Positions 18,803 through 28,048 of a stretch of DNA of 64,000 bases are shown piece after piece. The notes under the pieces are model-generated. The model saw only the letters and a program-made list of their open reading frames with translations. It did not search any database and was not told where the DNA came from. Positions within the stretch are counted from its first letter, which is position 1. Every line of letters starts with the position of its first letter. Where the stretch lies: NCBI RefSeq assembly GCF_014192475.1, contig NZ_JACHXZ010000004.1, positions 175,348 through 239,347 of the forward strand, written 5' to 3'. This DNA comes from Simiduia aestuariiviva (lineage in GTDB: Bacteria; Pseudomonadota; Gammaproteobacteria; Pseudomonadales; Cellvibrionaceae). Position numbers and translations under genes: made by a program.

Positions 18803-21223
18803 ATGCATAACAACACTAAATCACTGCGTCATTGGCGCCGCCATGTACTCGCCCTGCTGCTACCGTTGTCGGTCATTACGCCGCAGAGCTACGCTGACTT
18901 TGGCAATTACCAGAGCCACTCACTGACCGATACCCAGTTAACGATCATTACTGACGAGGGACAGCTCAAGATTGCGCCCCAGGGTGACCACGCTCTGGAA
19001 GTTCACTACGCCCCAACCGGCGTTGCGCAATTGCCCAGCTTTGCACTGCCGGAACAACGCGCCACGGCATCGGCGCTTTCGCTAAAGAACTTTAATGATC
19101 GGCTAGAGCTCACCAGCCAATCACTCAAGGCGATCATCCAAAAACACAATCTCACTATCGCCTACGAATTTAAAAACAAACCGCTGGTGGCGGAGGAAGC
19201 TGGGCTATTTGTACAGGACAGCTTGCGAGGCTTTCGCTTTGCGCTCACACATGGTGAAAAAATCATCGGTGGTGGGCAGCGCGTCATGGGCATGGATCGA
19301 CGCGGCCAGCGCATGCCGCTGTATAACAAAGCCCACTATGGTTATAAAACACAATCAAACCAAATGTACTACAGCCTGCCCGCGGTGCTTTCAACCAATA
19401 AGTACCTGTTGGTGTTTGATAACAGCGCCAGCGGCAACTTAGATATTGGCGCCACCGAAAGTGATGTGCTGCAATTTGAAGCCGTAGGCGGTCGCACCAG
19501 CTACCTGATTGTGGCCGGCGAGTCCTACCCATCGCTAATTGAAAACTACACTTTGGCCACCGGTCGCCAACCCTTGCCCCCGCGCTGGGCCTTTGGCAAC
19601 TTCGCCTCACGCTTCGGCTATCGCACCGAGCAAGAGGTGCGCGACACCCTTGCAGCCTACCGCGAACACGACTTCCCCGTGGATGCGCTGGTATTGGATC
19701 TATACTGGTTTGGTAAAGACATCAAAGGTCACATGGGCAACCTCGAATGGGATCGAAAAGCTTTCCCCAACCCGACAGCCATGATGGCGGATCTAAAAAA
19801 GGCCGGTGTAAAAACCGTTTTGATTACCGAGCCATTTATTTTAACCAGCTCTAGTCGATGGCAGGAGGCGGTTGAAAATGATGTGCTCGCGCAGAATGCT
19901 GCGGGCAAGCCCAAAACGTTTAATTTTTATTTTGGCAATACGGGTCTCATCGACGTTTTCCACAGGCCCGCACAACACTGGTTTTGGTCGGTCTACCAAA
20001 ACTTAATGCTACAGGGCGTAGACGGTTGGTGGGGCGATTTGGGCGAGCCCGAAGTGCATCCCGACGACACCTTGCATCGCCTGCCCGAGCGAGTGGCCGC
20101 CGGTAGCGAGGTGCACAATGTCTACGGTCATCAATGGGCCAAGCTCGTCTATGACCAGCAGCGCAAGCACTTTCCCGACACCCGCCCTCTGGTGATGATG
20201 CGCGCCGGTTTTGCGGGTAGCCAACGCTTCGGATTTATTCCCTGGACCGGCGACGTAGCGCGCAGTTGGGCTGGCCTTAAACCGCAAGTTGAGCTGTCAC
20301 TGCAAATGTCTTTGCTAGGATTGGCCTATACCCACTCGGATCTCGGTGGTTTTGCGGGCGGCGAAACTTTTGATCAAGAATTGTATGTGCGCTGGTTGCA
20401 ATACGGTGTGTTTCAGCCGGTGTATCGCCCGCACGCGCAGGACAACATTGCACCCGAGCCCGTGTTTCACGACCAAACCACCCGCGATCTGGTGCGCCCT
20501 TTCGTCAAACTTCGCTACCAGTTATTTCCCTACAACTACACGCTCGCCTATGAAAATAGCACGCGCGGTATGCCCTTGATGCGGCCGCTGTTTTTTGAAG
20601 ATGAATCTGCACCGGCTTTGATCGACAACAGCACCAGCTATTTGTGGGGCGATGCGTTTCTGGTAACGCCGGTAACCGAGGCGGGTATCAAATCGGTTTC
20701 AGTGCAGTTACCTAAGGGCGTTTGGTTTGATTATTTCAGCGGCCAACGCTACCGCGGCGGCCAAATCATTGAACAACCTACGGAGTTAGCCACGCTGCCG
20801 GTCTTGGTGCGCGCGGGCAGTTTTATTCCCATGGTGGCCGCAACGCAAAGCACGCGCGACTACGACAGCAGCCAGCTAACCCTGCATTACTATCACGACA
20901 AGACCGTAGAACGTGCACACGGAAAAATGTATGAAGACGACGGCCGCAATCCTAACGCCTTGCGCGACGGTCAGTTTGAATTGCTTTCTTTCAATGCTAA
21001 GCAGCTGCGCAATCGTCTCGATATTTCACTGAGTCATGCAGGCGGCTATTCGGGCCAGCCGCCTCAACGCAACATTAAACTGGTGGTGCACAATCAATCG
21101 CGCAAACCGCGCAGGGTTGCCCTAGAGGGCGAGTCAGTGCCCTTTGCCTATGACGGCGATGCACAGCGGCTTATCGTGCCGTTCAACTGGCAACACCAAA
21201 ATCTAACCGTCTCTATTCATTGA
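18803..21223 (+). CDS. GH31 alpha-glucosidase/alpha-transglucosidase
   Basis: An 806-residue secreted enzyme with a signal peptide ending near SYA/DF. The GH31 nucleophile is D412 in DGWWGDLGEPE, and the acid/base is the aspartate in PWTGDVARSW (about residue 484). The GDLGEPE form of the nucleophile loop and overall size resemble Agd31B of Cellvibrio japonicus, an oligosaccharide 4-alpha-glucosyltransferase, more than classical alpha-glucosidases; this similarity is from memory. The likely role is disproportionation of short maltooligosaccharides so that GH97 and GH13 enzymes can finish them. ATG at 18803 is preferred to TTG at 18797. It follows the GH13 gene by 26 bp. Confidence 0.92.
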   Translation: MHNNTKSLRHWRRHVLALLLPLSVITPQSYADFGNYQSHSLTDTQLTIITDEGQLKIAPQGDHALEVHYAPTGVAQLPSFALPEQRATASALSLKNFNDRLELTSQSLKAIIQKHNLTIAYEFKNKPLVAEEAGLFVQDSLRGFRFALTHGEKIIGGGQRVMGMDRRGQRMPLYNKAHYGYKTQSNQMYYSLPAVLSTNKYLLVFDNSASGNLDIGATESDVLQFEAVGGRTSYLIVAGESYPSLIENYTLATGRQPLPPRWAFGNFASRFGYRTEQEVRDTLAAYREHDFPVDALVLDLYWFGKDIKGHMGNLEWDRKAFPNPTAMMADLKKAGVKTVLITEPFILTSSSRWQEAVENDVLAQNAAGKPKTFNFYFGNTGLIDVFHRPAQHWFWSVYQNLMLQGVDGWWGDLGEPEVHPDDTLHRLPERVAAGSEVHNVYGHQWAKLVYDQQRKHFPDTRPLVMMRAGFAGSQRFGFIPWTGDVARSWAGLKPQVELSLQMSLLGLAYTHSDLGGFAGGETFDQELYVRWLQYGVFQPVYRPHAQDNIAPEPVFHDQTTRDLVRPFVKLRYQLFPYNYTLAYENSTRGMPLMRPLFFEDESAPALIDNSTSYLWGDAFLVTPVTEAGIKSVSVQLPKGVWFDYFSGQRYRGGQIIEQPTELATLPVLVRAGSFIPMVAATQSTRDYDSSQLTLHYYHDKTVERAHGKMYEDDGRNPNALRDGQFELLSFNAKQLRNRLDISLSHAGGYSGQPPQRNIKLVVHNQSRKPRRVALEGESVPFAYDGDAQRLIVPFNWQHQNLTVSIH

Positions 21224-21236
21224 TTGCGGAGTCTAC

Positions 21237-23108
21237 ATGCGCATTGTTTATTTTCTAGTGCAGGCGGCCCTTATCGGTTGCCTATTGAGTTGCGACAGCA
21301 AGCAAAACATCGCTAAAGCCGAACCCGTTGCGGCAGTGACCACCGAAACACCCAGCACGGAAAAGGCCGTGGTCTATCAGGTATTTACCCGCCTGTACGG
21401 CAACACCAACGACACCAATAAACCCTGGGGAACCGCAGAGGAAAACGGCGTTGGTAAGTTCAGCGATTTTACCGACACCGCACTTGCGGATATCAAATCC
21501 CTCGGCACCACGCACGTGTGGTACACCGGCGTGCCGCACCACGTGCTGGTGCGCGACTACACCGCCTACGGCATTAGCAACGATGATCCCGATGTGGTTA
21601 AAGGGCGCGCCGGTTCGCCCTACGCCGTGAAAGATTACTACAGCGTCAATCCCGATCTCGCCGACAACCCAGCGCAACGGCTCGAAGAATTTGATGCGTT
21701 GATCGCGCGCACCCATGCCCACGGCATGAAGGTGATTATTGATATCGTACCCAATCACGTGGCGCGCAACTATCAAAGCCTCGGCAGACCCGAGGGTATT
21801 AGTGATTTTGGCGCGCACGACGACACCAGTGTGACTTACGCGCGCGACAACAATTTCTATTATGTTGTAGGTGAAGATTTTGAGGTGCCCACCGCCGTCG
21901 ATTACCAACCGCTGGGCGGCGAGGCACACCCGCTGGCCGATGGTAAATTTGATGAATCGCCAGCAAAGTGGACCGGTAACGGCGCCCGCGCCCCCCAGCC
22001 CGACATCAATGATTGGTACGAAACCGTCAAAGTCAATTACGGCGTTAAACCCGATGGCAGCTATGACTTTGCACGCTTACCTGCGCACTTGCGCGGCGCC
22101 CACTGGCGCCAGCACGCCGCCTTTTGGGTTGACAAAGACGTGCCCGATAGCTGGCGTAAATTTTACGACATTACCCAATTTTGGCTGGCCCGCGGCGTCG
22201 ACGGCTTTCGCTACGACATGGCGGAAATGGTGCCGGTGGAATTCTGGAGCTATTTAAATTCTGCCATTAAGCAAACTAATCCAAACGCGTTCATTTTGGC
22301 GGAGGTGTACAACCCCGATGAATACCGCAACTATATCCAGTTGGGGCTGATGGATTACCTGTACGACAAAGTAGAACTCTACGACACGCTGAAAGCGATT
22401 ATTCAGGGCGAAGCTAAACCCGCCGCAATCATACCCATTCAGGCGCGCATGCAAGACATTGAACATCACATGCTGCACTTTCTGGAAAACCACGACGAAC
22501 AGCGCATCGCCAGCCCTGAATTCGCCGGTGATCCGTTCAAGGCACTGCCCGCTATGGTGGTCTCCGTCACCCTCAGCAGCAGCCCCACCATGATTTATTT
22601 TGGCCAGGAAGTCGGAGAGCCGGGCGCGCAGGACGCCGGTTTTGGCAAGCCGTCGCGCACCAGCATTTTTGATTATGTGGGCGTACCCAACCACCAGCGC
22701 TGGATGAATGACGGCGCTTTCGATGGCGGCCAATCTACAGATGATGAAAAAGCCTTACGCAACTATTACAAAAAATTGCTCAACCTCAGCGTCTCGGAGC
22801 CAGCATTTACCGGTCACTACGCGGAAATTCACCAATGGAATCTCGATCAATCCACGCGCTACAACGAACAGCTGTTTAGCTTCGTGCGCTGGCGCGCCGG
22901 CCAAAAAATCTTAGTGGTGGTGAATTTCTCTGCGCAAAACTCATCGGTGTCGCTAGAGCTGCCGCCAGCCATTGCCAACCAATGGGGCCCTGTGATCAGC
23001 GCCACCGACACCCTTGAACATCGCCCTGTGTCAATCGAGGGTCAACAGCTGTCGCTAGAGCTCGCGCCCTACGGTTCTAGCATTATTCACATTAAAACGG
23101 AGCGCTGA
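21237..23108 (+). CDS. GH13 alpha-amylase, lipoprotein
   Basis: A 623-residue alpha-amylase family enzyme with a lipoprotein signal: hydrophobic N-terminus and lipobox LLSC with Cys19. It is therefore probably anchored to the outer membrane, where it could cut starch before uptake. Conserved GH13 regions are IIDIVPNHV, nucleophile D327 in GFRYDMAEM, acid/base E356 in ILAEVYNP and D420 in FLENHDEQR. GGAG precedes the ATG. It starts 13 bp after the GH31 stop and its stop overlaps the esterase start (TGATG), so it belongs to the same operon. Cell-surface exposure is inferred from the lipobox, not shown. Confidence 0.92.
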   Translation: MRIVYFLVQAALIGCLLSCDSKQNIAKAEPVAAVTTETPSTEKAVVYQVFTRLYGNTNDTNKPWGTAEENGVGKFSDFTDTALADIKSLGTTHVWYTGVPHHVLVRDYTAYGISNDDPDVVKGRAGSPYAVKDYYSVNPDLADNPAQRLEEFDALIARTHAHGMKVIIDIVPNHVARNYQSLGRPEGISDFGAHDDTSVTYARDNNFYYVVGEDFEVPTAVDYQPLGGEAHPLADGKFDESPAKWTGNGARAPQPDINDWYETVKVNYGVKPDGSYDFARLPAHLRGAHWRQHAAFWVDKDVPDSWRKFYDITQFWLARGVDGFRYDMAEMVPVEFWSYLNSAIKQTNPNAFILAEVYNPDEYRNYIQLGLMDYLYDKVELYDTLKAIIQGEAKPAAIIPIQARMQDIEHHMLHFLENHDEQRIASPEFAGDPFKALPAMVVSVTLSSSPTMIYFGQEVGEPGAQDAGFGKPSRTSIFDYVGVPNHQRWMNDGAFDGGQSTDDEKALRNYYKKLLNLSVSEPAFTGHYAEIHQWNLDQSTRYNEQLFSFVRWRAGQKILVVVNFSAQNSSVSLELPPAIANQWGPVISATDTLEHRPVSIEGQQLSLELAPYGSSIIHIKTER

Positions 23109-23980
23109 TGATGCGGCAGTGGCGCCAGTTAATTTGCATTTTGTGGGTGGCGTTCGCCGCGTCAGTCGCCACGGAATCTGTGGCCCATGAGCGCTTAGAT
23201 CCACAAGGCGCGATCAGCGGCCGCGTGCAAGTGACCGAACCCCTGCTGCTACCCACCTTGGACCGCAGCCGCCAGCTGCGCATTTACCTGCCACCGGGCT
23301 ACCATGAACGCGCGGATCGCTACCCTGTGGTGTACATGCACGACGGGCAGAATCTATTTGATGAGGCCACCAGCTTTGCCGGTGAATGGGGAATTGATGA
23401 AACACTGGACGAGCTGGCCCGCACCAAGGGCACACGGCTTATCGTGGTGGGCATCGACAACGGCGGCGACAAGCGCACCCACGAACTCAACCCCTATGAT
23501 CACGACAAGTATGGCAAAGGCGAAGGCGCGGCCTATGTGCAGGACTTGGTCAATACCATCAAACCCTACGTGGATCGCCACTATCGCACGCGGCCTCAGG
23601 TCCAGCATACGCTCATCATGGGCAGTTCACTGGGCGGCTTGATCAGTCACTATGCCGCCCTCAGCTATCCCTCTGTATTCGGCGGCGCAGGCATTTTTTC
23701 ACCGGCTTATTGGATTGCCGAACCCATATTTGAGGCCACTGCAGACACCGGCTTTAAGCGCCATCAGCGGCTGTACTTTTTAATGGGCGGCGCCGAGGGC
23801 GACAGCATGGTGCCGGATTTTAAGCGCATGCAACGGCTAGTGGCAGCATCGACTCATGAGGCACAATTTGCGCTGGTGCCCCACGGCGAGCATCGCGAGG
23901 CGTTTTGGCGCGCGCAGTTTTTGACCGCCTTGAGCTGGCTGCTCGCCGACGGCTCAACGGCAGCGGTCGCCAGCCCCTGA
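23108..23980 (+). CDS. Secreted alpha/beta-hydrolase (putative esterase, Esterase_D-like)
   Basis: A 290-residue protein with a signal peptide (hydrophobic 8-21, cleavage near ESVA/HE). The esterase family fold is indicated by YLPPGYHERADRYPVVYMHDGQ, the serine nucleophile motif GSSLGG and the C-terminal histidine in PHGEHREAFWR. This family includes feruloyl and acetyl esterases and enterobactin esterase-like enzymes. As the last gene of an alpha-glucan operon it may act on acylated sugars, but this is inference. The start overlaps the preceding stop by one base; a second ATG follows three bases later. Confidence 0.85.
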   Translation: MMRQWRQLICILWVAFAASVATESVAHERLDPQGAISGRVQVTEPLLLPTLDRSRQLRIYLPPGYHERADRYPVVYMHDGQNLFDEATSFAGEWGIDETLDELARTKGTRLIVVGIDNGGDKRTHELNPYDHDKYGKGEGAAYVQDLVNTIKPYVDRHYRTRPQVQHTLIMGSSLGGLISHYAALSYPSVFGGAGIFSPAYWIAEPIFEATADTGFKRHQRLYFLMGGAEGDSMVPDFKRMQRLVAASTHEAQFALVPHGEHREAFWRAQFLTALSWLLADGSTAAVASP

Positions 23981-24288
23981 ATATTCAGGCCGCTTGCCAT
24001 CCAATCTTCAGGTCAAACCTGTACGAGGGTACCAAGAATAGCCAGCTGTAAAACTGCCGCTAAATCACTGACTTTATTAGTATTTGCACGACTGCCCAAT
24101 AATTTAGCAGGGGCGCGAAAATACTTTCCTATATGACTAGACAGTCACTAAAACCACTTCCAGTATCTACCCTGAAAATCAAATTTAGGTGCTGTATCAG
24201 TGCGGGCCTGAACCTGCCTTTTCCTCAATTATTTTCAGCATTTTGTCTGTACAAAAAAACATAACTAACAGATTAGAGAGCTTTGAAA
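23981..24288. other. Intergenic region without a recognised gene
   Basis: 308 bp between the sugar operon and the lipase-like gene. There is no convincing hairpin terminator and no open frame with a ribosome binding site. The last 60 bp are AT-rich (TTGTCTGTACAAAAAAACAT) and probably contain the promoter of the next gene. Confidence 0.5.
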
Positions 24289-26346
24289 ATGAATACTTCA
24301 TCTCCTACCCGGCGCCAACAGTCCGGGCGCTTTACGTTATCCATGGCATTATTCAGCTGCTTGCTTGCGCCCCATTTTGTGGAGGCGCAAGGCTACAAAC
24401 ACGTGGCCGTCGCACCTGAGGATGCTCAACAACAACAGCTACCCAATGCCCAGGCCACCGGCGTCTTTAGCCACGCCAGTATGGTGGCCATACGCGCAGA
24501 GGCCGGCAGCCAATCAACCGATGGCATCACGCAATCCTTGGTGGTGGACAACCTAGAGGCAAGCCCGGTGGCCTTCATTGGCCCCAATGCGGAGCAATGG
24601 GACCTGCAAGTTATTGACCCCGATGGCGTGGCGGTTATCGACGAGCGCCGCAATGGCCAGATGCGCGTGGCCCCAGTGCGCGTTGGCAGTGAATCCTTTC
24701 CCGGCAAGCAGTGGCAGCTCGACGCTAAGAAAACCGGCCGCTGGCAGATTACCTTGCGCCCTAGTGGCCAGCAGGCGCTGCAGGCCACTGAGCGCAAGTC
24801 TGCAGAGGTGCTCGGATACCTCATGGCGAAAGGCGATCCAAATTACAAACTCTATAGCTATCGCGATACCCAAATGACCCTGCAGGGCGAACGCGTAAAC
24901 CTAGTGGCGTACCTGGTGGAGAGCGGTCAAGACCGCGGCAAGCGCGCCGCCATGACCCGCAAACCCGCACTACCCGCCAGCATCACTCGCGCAACCGTCA
25001 CCCTGACCGCACCCGACAACAGCGAGCAAACATTGATACTCAACGACGCGGGTATCAACGGTGATGCCGTGGCCGGCGACGGTCATTACTCTGTGGCCCT
25101 GCCGACGCATCAATTGGGCGTATATACCCAATCGGTCCGCGTGGAAGGGGTGCGCCCAGACGGTCTGGCCTTTACCCGCACCGCAGCAGACCTCTATCCC
25201 GTTGTGGCGCGCAGTCACGACTTCGACAAACGCGACGCCCGCCTCCATATTGACAGTGATACAGACGCGCGCATCACCGTTCCCGTACAGCGCATCAGCG
25301 GCACAGAGGCTGTGTTTGTAGCTGCCGAAGTGTGGGGCACCAACCGACGGGGCGAGCCAGAATTGGCCACTTGGGTCGGAGGCTTAGCGAGTGTCGAAGC
25401 TGGCACCAGTGGCGAGCAATTAACGTTGCACACCGACAGCCGCTGGCTCATGCGCAAACAGTTACAGGCACCTTTCAGCCTGCGCAATTTGCGCCTGCAG
25501 CACAAAGAATTCCACACCCCCATGGCCGTGAGTGCAGAAAAAGCCTTGCTGGTGGACAGCAAGGGCGAGCGCAGTTTGAACCGCGCGCGCAGCGGTGTGC
25601 TTGCCGCCAGCGGCCAACAAGTGAGCCAAGACATGCGCGCCAAGCGCGTCGGCCACGGTCGGCCCAGCAGCGAGCCCACCATGGCGGCGGCCGGTGGCGT
25701 GCTGATGCTGGTACACGGCTATTGCTCCAGCAGTGCGTGGAGCACCAGCCACTTCAGCAACGCCGTCGAGTTCAAGGATTACAACGCCAACCGCAGCCAC
25801 GAGGCCTTTGCCCAGCGCATTCGCGATTTTGGTGCTAGCTATCCATCCTTCGGCGTGGTGGCCCATAGTCAAGGTGGCGCAGCCGCGTTACACCTCTATG
25901 CGCGCTACTACAGCGGCTTGGATTACGCCAGCGGCGGCCGCCTGATTCAGTCGGTGGGCACGCCTTACCAGGGCACGGCGCTGGCCGGAAATCTCGCCGT
26001 GCTCGGGCAAATATTTGGCGCCGGCTGCGGTAAAAATACCGACCTCACCTACAGTGGTGCCGCCAATTGGCTAGCTACCATTCCTAGCTGGGCGCGATCT
26101 CAAGTGGACTACTACACCACCTCCTTTAAGGATCGCTGGTGGGCCTACGACTACTGTCACTTGGCCACCGATTTGTTGTTAGACGACCCGGAAGATGGCA
26201 CCACGGAAAAGTGGGCAGGCCAACTCTCAGGCGCGGTCAACAAGGGTCACAAAACCGGCTGGTGCCACACTTCCGGCATGCGCGATCCGGCCCAAACCCG
26301 CGACACCAGCCGCAACAGCAGTATGAGTAACAACGCGGCGCGCTAG
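24289..26346 (+). CDS. Secreted lipase-like alpha/beta-hydrolase with N-terminal beta domains
   Basis: A 685-residue exported protein. The signal peptide ends near VEA/QG. Residues about 70-440 are beta-rich, including a choice-of-anchor X-like segment with NDAGINGDAVAGDGHY. The C-terminal 220 residues form a hydrolase: LVHGYCSSSAW (oxyanion region), AHSQGG nucleophile elbow, and a late CHTSGMRDP that may carry the catalytic histidine. This C-terminal layout matches triacylglycerol lipase or acetyltransferase-like hydrolases. ATG at 24289 is chosen over TTG at 24283, with AGAG upstream. A terminator follows. The substrate is unknown. Confidence 0.8.
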   Translation: MNTSSPTRRQQSGRFTLSMALFSCLLAPHFVEAQGYKHVAVAPEDAQQQQLPNAQATGVFSHASMVAIRAEAGSQSTDGITQSLVVDNLEASPVAFIGPNAEQWDLQVIDPDGVAVIDERRNGQMRVAPVRVGSESFPGKQWQLDAKKTGRWQITLRPSGQQALQATERKSAEVLGYLMAKGDPNYKLYSYRDTQMTLQGERVNLVAYLVESGQDRGKRAAMTRKPALPASITRATVTLTAPDNSEQTLILNDAGINGDAVAGDGHYSVALPTHQLGVYTQSVRVEGVRPDGLAFTRTAADLYPVVARSHDFDKRDARLHIDSDTDARITVPVQRISGTEAVFVAAEVWGTNRRGEPELATWVGGLASVEAGTSGEQLTLHTDSRWLMRKQLQAPFSLRNLRLQHKEFHTPMAVSAEKALLVDSKGERSLNRARSGVLAASGQQVSQDMRAKRVGHGRPSSEPTMAAAGGVLMLVHGYCSSSAWSTSHFSNAVEFKDYNANRSHEAFAQRIRDFGASYPSFGVVAHSQGGAAALHLYARYYSGLDYASGGRLIQSVGTPYQGTALAGNLAVLGQIFGAGCGKNTDLTYSGAANWLATIPSWARSQVDYYTTSFKDRWWAYDYCHLATDLLLDDPEDGTTEKWAGQLSGAVNKGHKTGWCHTSGMRDPAQTRDTSRNSSMSNNAAR

Positions 26347-26372
26347 CTGAGTTGAGCTCACTGCGTTCATTA

Positions 26373-26399
26373 AACGCCGCGCATCTGCGCGGCGTTTTT
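26373..26399 (+). terminator. Rho-independent terminator after the lipase-like gene
   Basis: AACGCCGCGC pairs with GCGCGGCGTT over an ATCT loop, followed by TTTTT. The T run merges into the first unit of the 13-bp repeat array. Confidence 0.88.
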
Positions 26400-26400
26400 C

Positions 26401-26458
26401 ATTGCCCTTTTACATAGCCCTTTTACATAGCCCTTTTTCATTGCCCTTTTTCATTGCC
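26401..26458. repeat. 13-bp tandem repeat array (about 4.5 copies)
   Basis: Four full units, ATTGCCCTTTTAC, ATAGCCCTTTTAC, ATAGCCCTTTTTC and ATTGCCCTTTTTC, start at 26401, 26414, 26427 and 26440, then a partial ATTGCC. Units differ at two positions only. The array lies between a terminator and the next gene's leader. Confidence 0.9.
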
Positions 26459-26526
26459 TAAGCCCCGCTTGCACAGTTCGATGGGCAAAGTTACTGTGGC
26501 CATGACTACTTGCAAGGACACTTCCC

Positions 26527-26964
26527 ATGAACGCATTCTCTTCCACAAAAACACCCCTTTGGTTTTGGTTCATTGGCGTCTTGGCACTGGTGTGGAATCT
26601 AGCAGGGCTGCTCGCGTTTGGTTTTCATTTGATGATGACGCCCGAAATGTTAGCGCAACTGCCACCAGAGCATGCGCGTTTATACACCGAGGCGCCCGAG
26701 TGGCTCGACGTCGCCTTTGGCATCGCGGTGGTGGGTGGATTTTTGGCGTCGGTAATGCTGCTGTTGCGCAATATATTTGCGGTGATGCTGTTTAGCCTGT
26801 CGCTGTTGGGCGTGCTGGCACAAAACAGCTACAGCTTTTTCATGAGCAACACCTTCGATGTGCTGGGCCCCAATGCCATGATTATGCCGGCGGTGGTAGT
26901 CCTGCTAGCGGCCGGCCTATTGGTCTATAGCATTGCCATGAAGAATCAAGGATGGTTGCGCTAG
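26527..26964 (+). CDS. Small four-helix membrane protein, unknown function
   Basis: A 145-residue hydrophobic protein with four likely transmembrane helices (about 11-35, 60-80, 84-104 and 118-137). A short polar loop lies between helices 1 and 2 (MLAQLPPEHARLYTEAPEW). AAGGA lies upstream of the ATG. No catalytic motif is recognisable. Small proteins of this type are annotated only as hypothetical membrane or sugar-transporter-like proteins. Its stop codon shares bases with the stop of the convergent solute-binding-like gene (CTAG, 26961-26964). Confidence 0.8.
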   Translation: MNAFSSTKTPLWFWFIGVLALVWNLAGLLAFGFHLMMTPEMLAQLPPEHARLYTEAPEWLDVAFGIAVVGGFLASVMLLLRNIFAVMLFSLSLLGVLAQNSYSFFMSNTFDVLGPNAMIMPAVVVLLAAGLLVYSIAMKNQGWLR

Positions 26965-27785
26965 AACGGCTTTGGCGTTGGTGTTGGCATTGGCGCCTGC
27001 ACCGGAGGCATTTGCCGGCGATAAAAATTGCACAATATCGGCCATTGATCTGTGCGCTGGCAGCGCTGCAATAAGGTCTCTTGGAGCTGGCGCTGCAGCG
27101 GCGCCAGCAACCGCAGATGGCGCTGGTGAACAACTAAAAACATTTCTGCCACCACCAGCGTGCCAGCACTTTCGATAGCAGGCACATCACCGTCCATATG
27201 CGCCAGTGCATGCAATACCTTATCGCGATTGTGCACAAAGGCCTGCACGCGGTCAGCGGCCAACATTGCCATGGCGTTATCAGTGCCTGTGATCGCCACA
27301 ATTTGTTGGTGCGCAATCATGTCGTGTAATTTCTTATCCACAATCCATGCGCCGCGCTCGAAGCCCACCAAGCCGCCCCCGGCAATGACCTCAGCCAATG
27401 AGGGCAATTTGCCATCGCGAACCTTGATAAAAGCGTCGAATTCAAATTCCGCAATGACTACGGGAACCTGTAAAAGATTTGCATAGGGGCCACGGTTAAT
27501 TAGCTCAGCGGTGCGCAGGCAATTGCCATCGGCAAAGCCGCGGGCCACATCGGTGATGGCGCGGCGATTGGTGGTGGGAACCAAAACCAACTGCAATCCC
27601 AGCTCAGAAAATACTTCGCGGTAGAGCGCAGACAGCTCGCGGTAGATGGGGGTTTGCTGTTCAAACTGACAGGTCATCACAAAGGAGCCCGTCGCCATCG
27701 CCGGGGCTCCACTGAGGGTCCACAGCCAAATACTCAGCCACGCAACATACACTCGCCTAATCAACAACTGCCAACCTGTCGCCAC
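26961..27785 (-). CDS. Periplasmic solute-binding-like protein (SBP_bac_3 type)
   Basis: A 274-residue exported protein whose signal peptide has the hydrophobic core VYVAWLSIWLWTLSG and cleavage near AMA/TG. The mature part resembles the amino-acid-type periplasmic binding fold often found as stand-alone proteins in marine gammaproteobacteria: an early PIYRELSALYREVFSELG segment, RGFADGNCLRTAEL, and a hinge near DNAMAMLAADRVQAFV. It has no transporter genes beside it. The GTG start at 27785 is supported by AAGGACGAG upstream. The C-terminus is proline-rich (about PVQAPMPTPTPKPF). It converges with the four-helix protein gene with overlapping stops. Confidence 0.7.
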   Translation of the reverse strand: MATGWQLLIRRVYVAWLSIWLWTLSGAPAMATGSFVMTCQFEQQTPIYRELSALYREVFSELGLQLVLVPTTNRRAITDVARGFADGNCLRTAELINRGPYANLLQVPVVIAEFEFDAFIKVRDGKLPSLAEVIAGGGLVGFERGAWIVDKKLHDMIAHQQIVAITGTDNAMAMLAADRVQAFVHNRDKVLHALAHMDGDVPAIESAGTLVVAEMFLVVHQRHLRLLAPLQRQLQETLLQRCQRTDQWPILCNFYRRQMPPVQAPMPTPTPKPF

Positions 27786-27820
27786 AACACTCGTCCTTGG
27801 AATGAACTTCTAGTGTAGCG

Positions 27821-27890
27821 CACGGAACTCTGTCCACGTAAATCTGACCACGGAACTCTGTCCACGGAACTCTGTCCACAGAACTCCGTC
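27821..27890. repeat. 14-bp tandem repeat array (5 copies)
   Basis: Units begin at 27821, 27835, 27849, 27863 and 27877. Three are exactly CACGGAACTCTGTC; the second is CACGTAAATCTGAC and the last CACAGAACTCCGTC. The array sits between the divergent starts of the solute-binding-like gene (35 bp away) and the Lrp regulator. Confidence 0.92.
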
Positions 27891-28048
27891 GAGCCGAGGT
27901 GTTCGGTGCAGGAGCTAGCAGAATATCCATTCGCCGCGCTCTGGCTCAACCAAAGAATCTTCGGTTTAGTCCTTTGTCGGCAAGCCAAACAGAATATTAT
28001 TTGTTTTAATGGTCCTCCGACTTACTTTTAATCGAAAGAGAAACACCG

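Noticed and set aside
27761-27988. 75-residue minus-strand open frame across the 14-bp repeats
   Set aside because: Its repetitive translation comes from the tandem array; it overlaps the start of the solute-binding-like gene.
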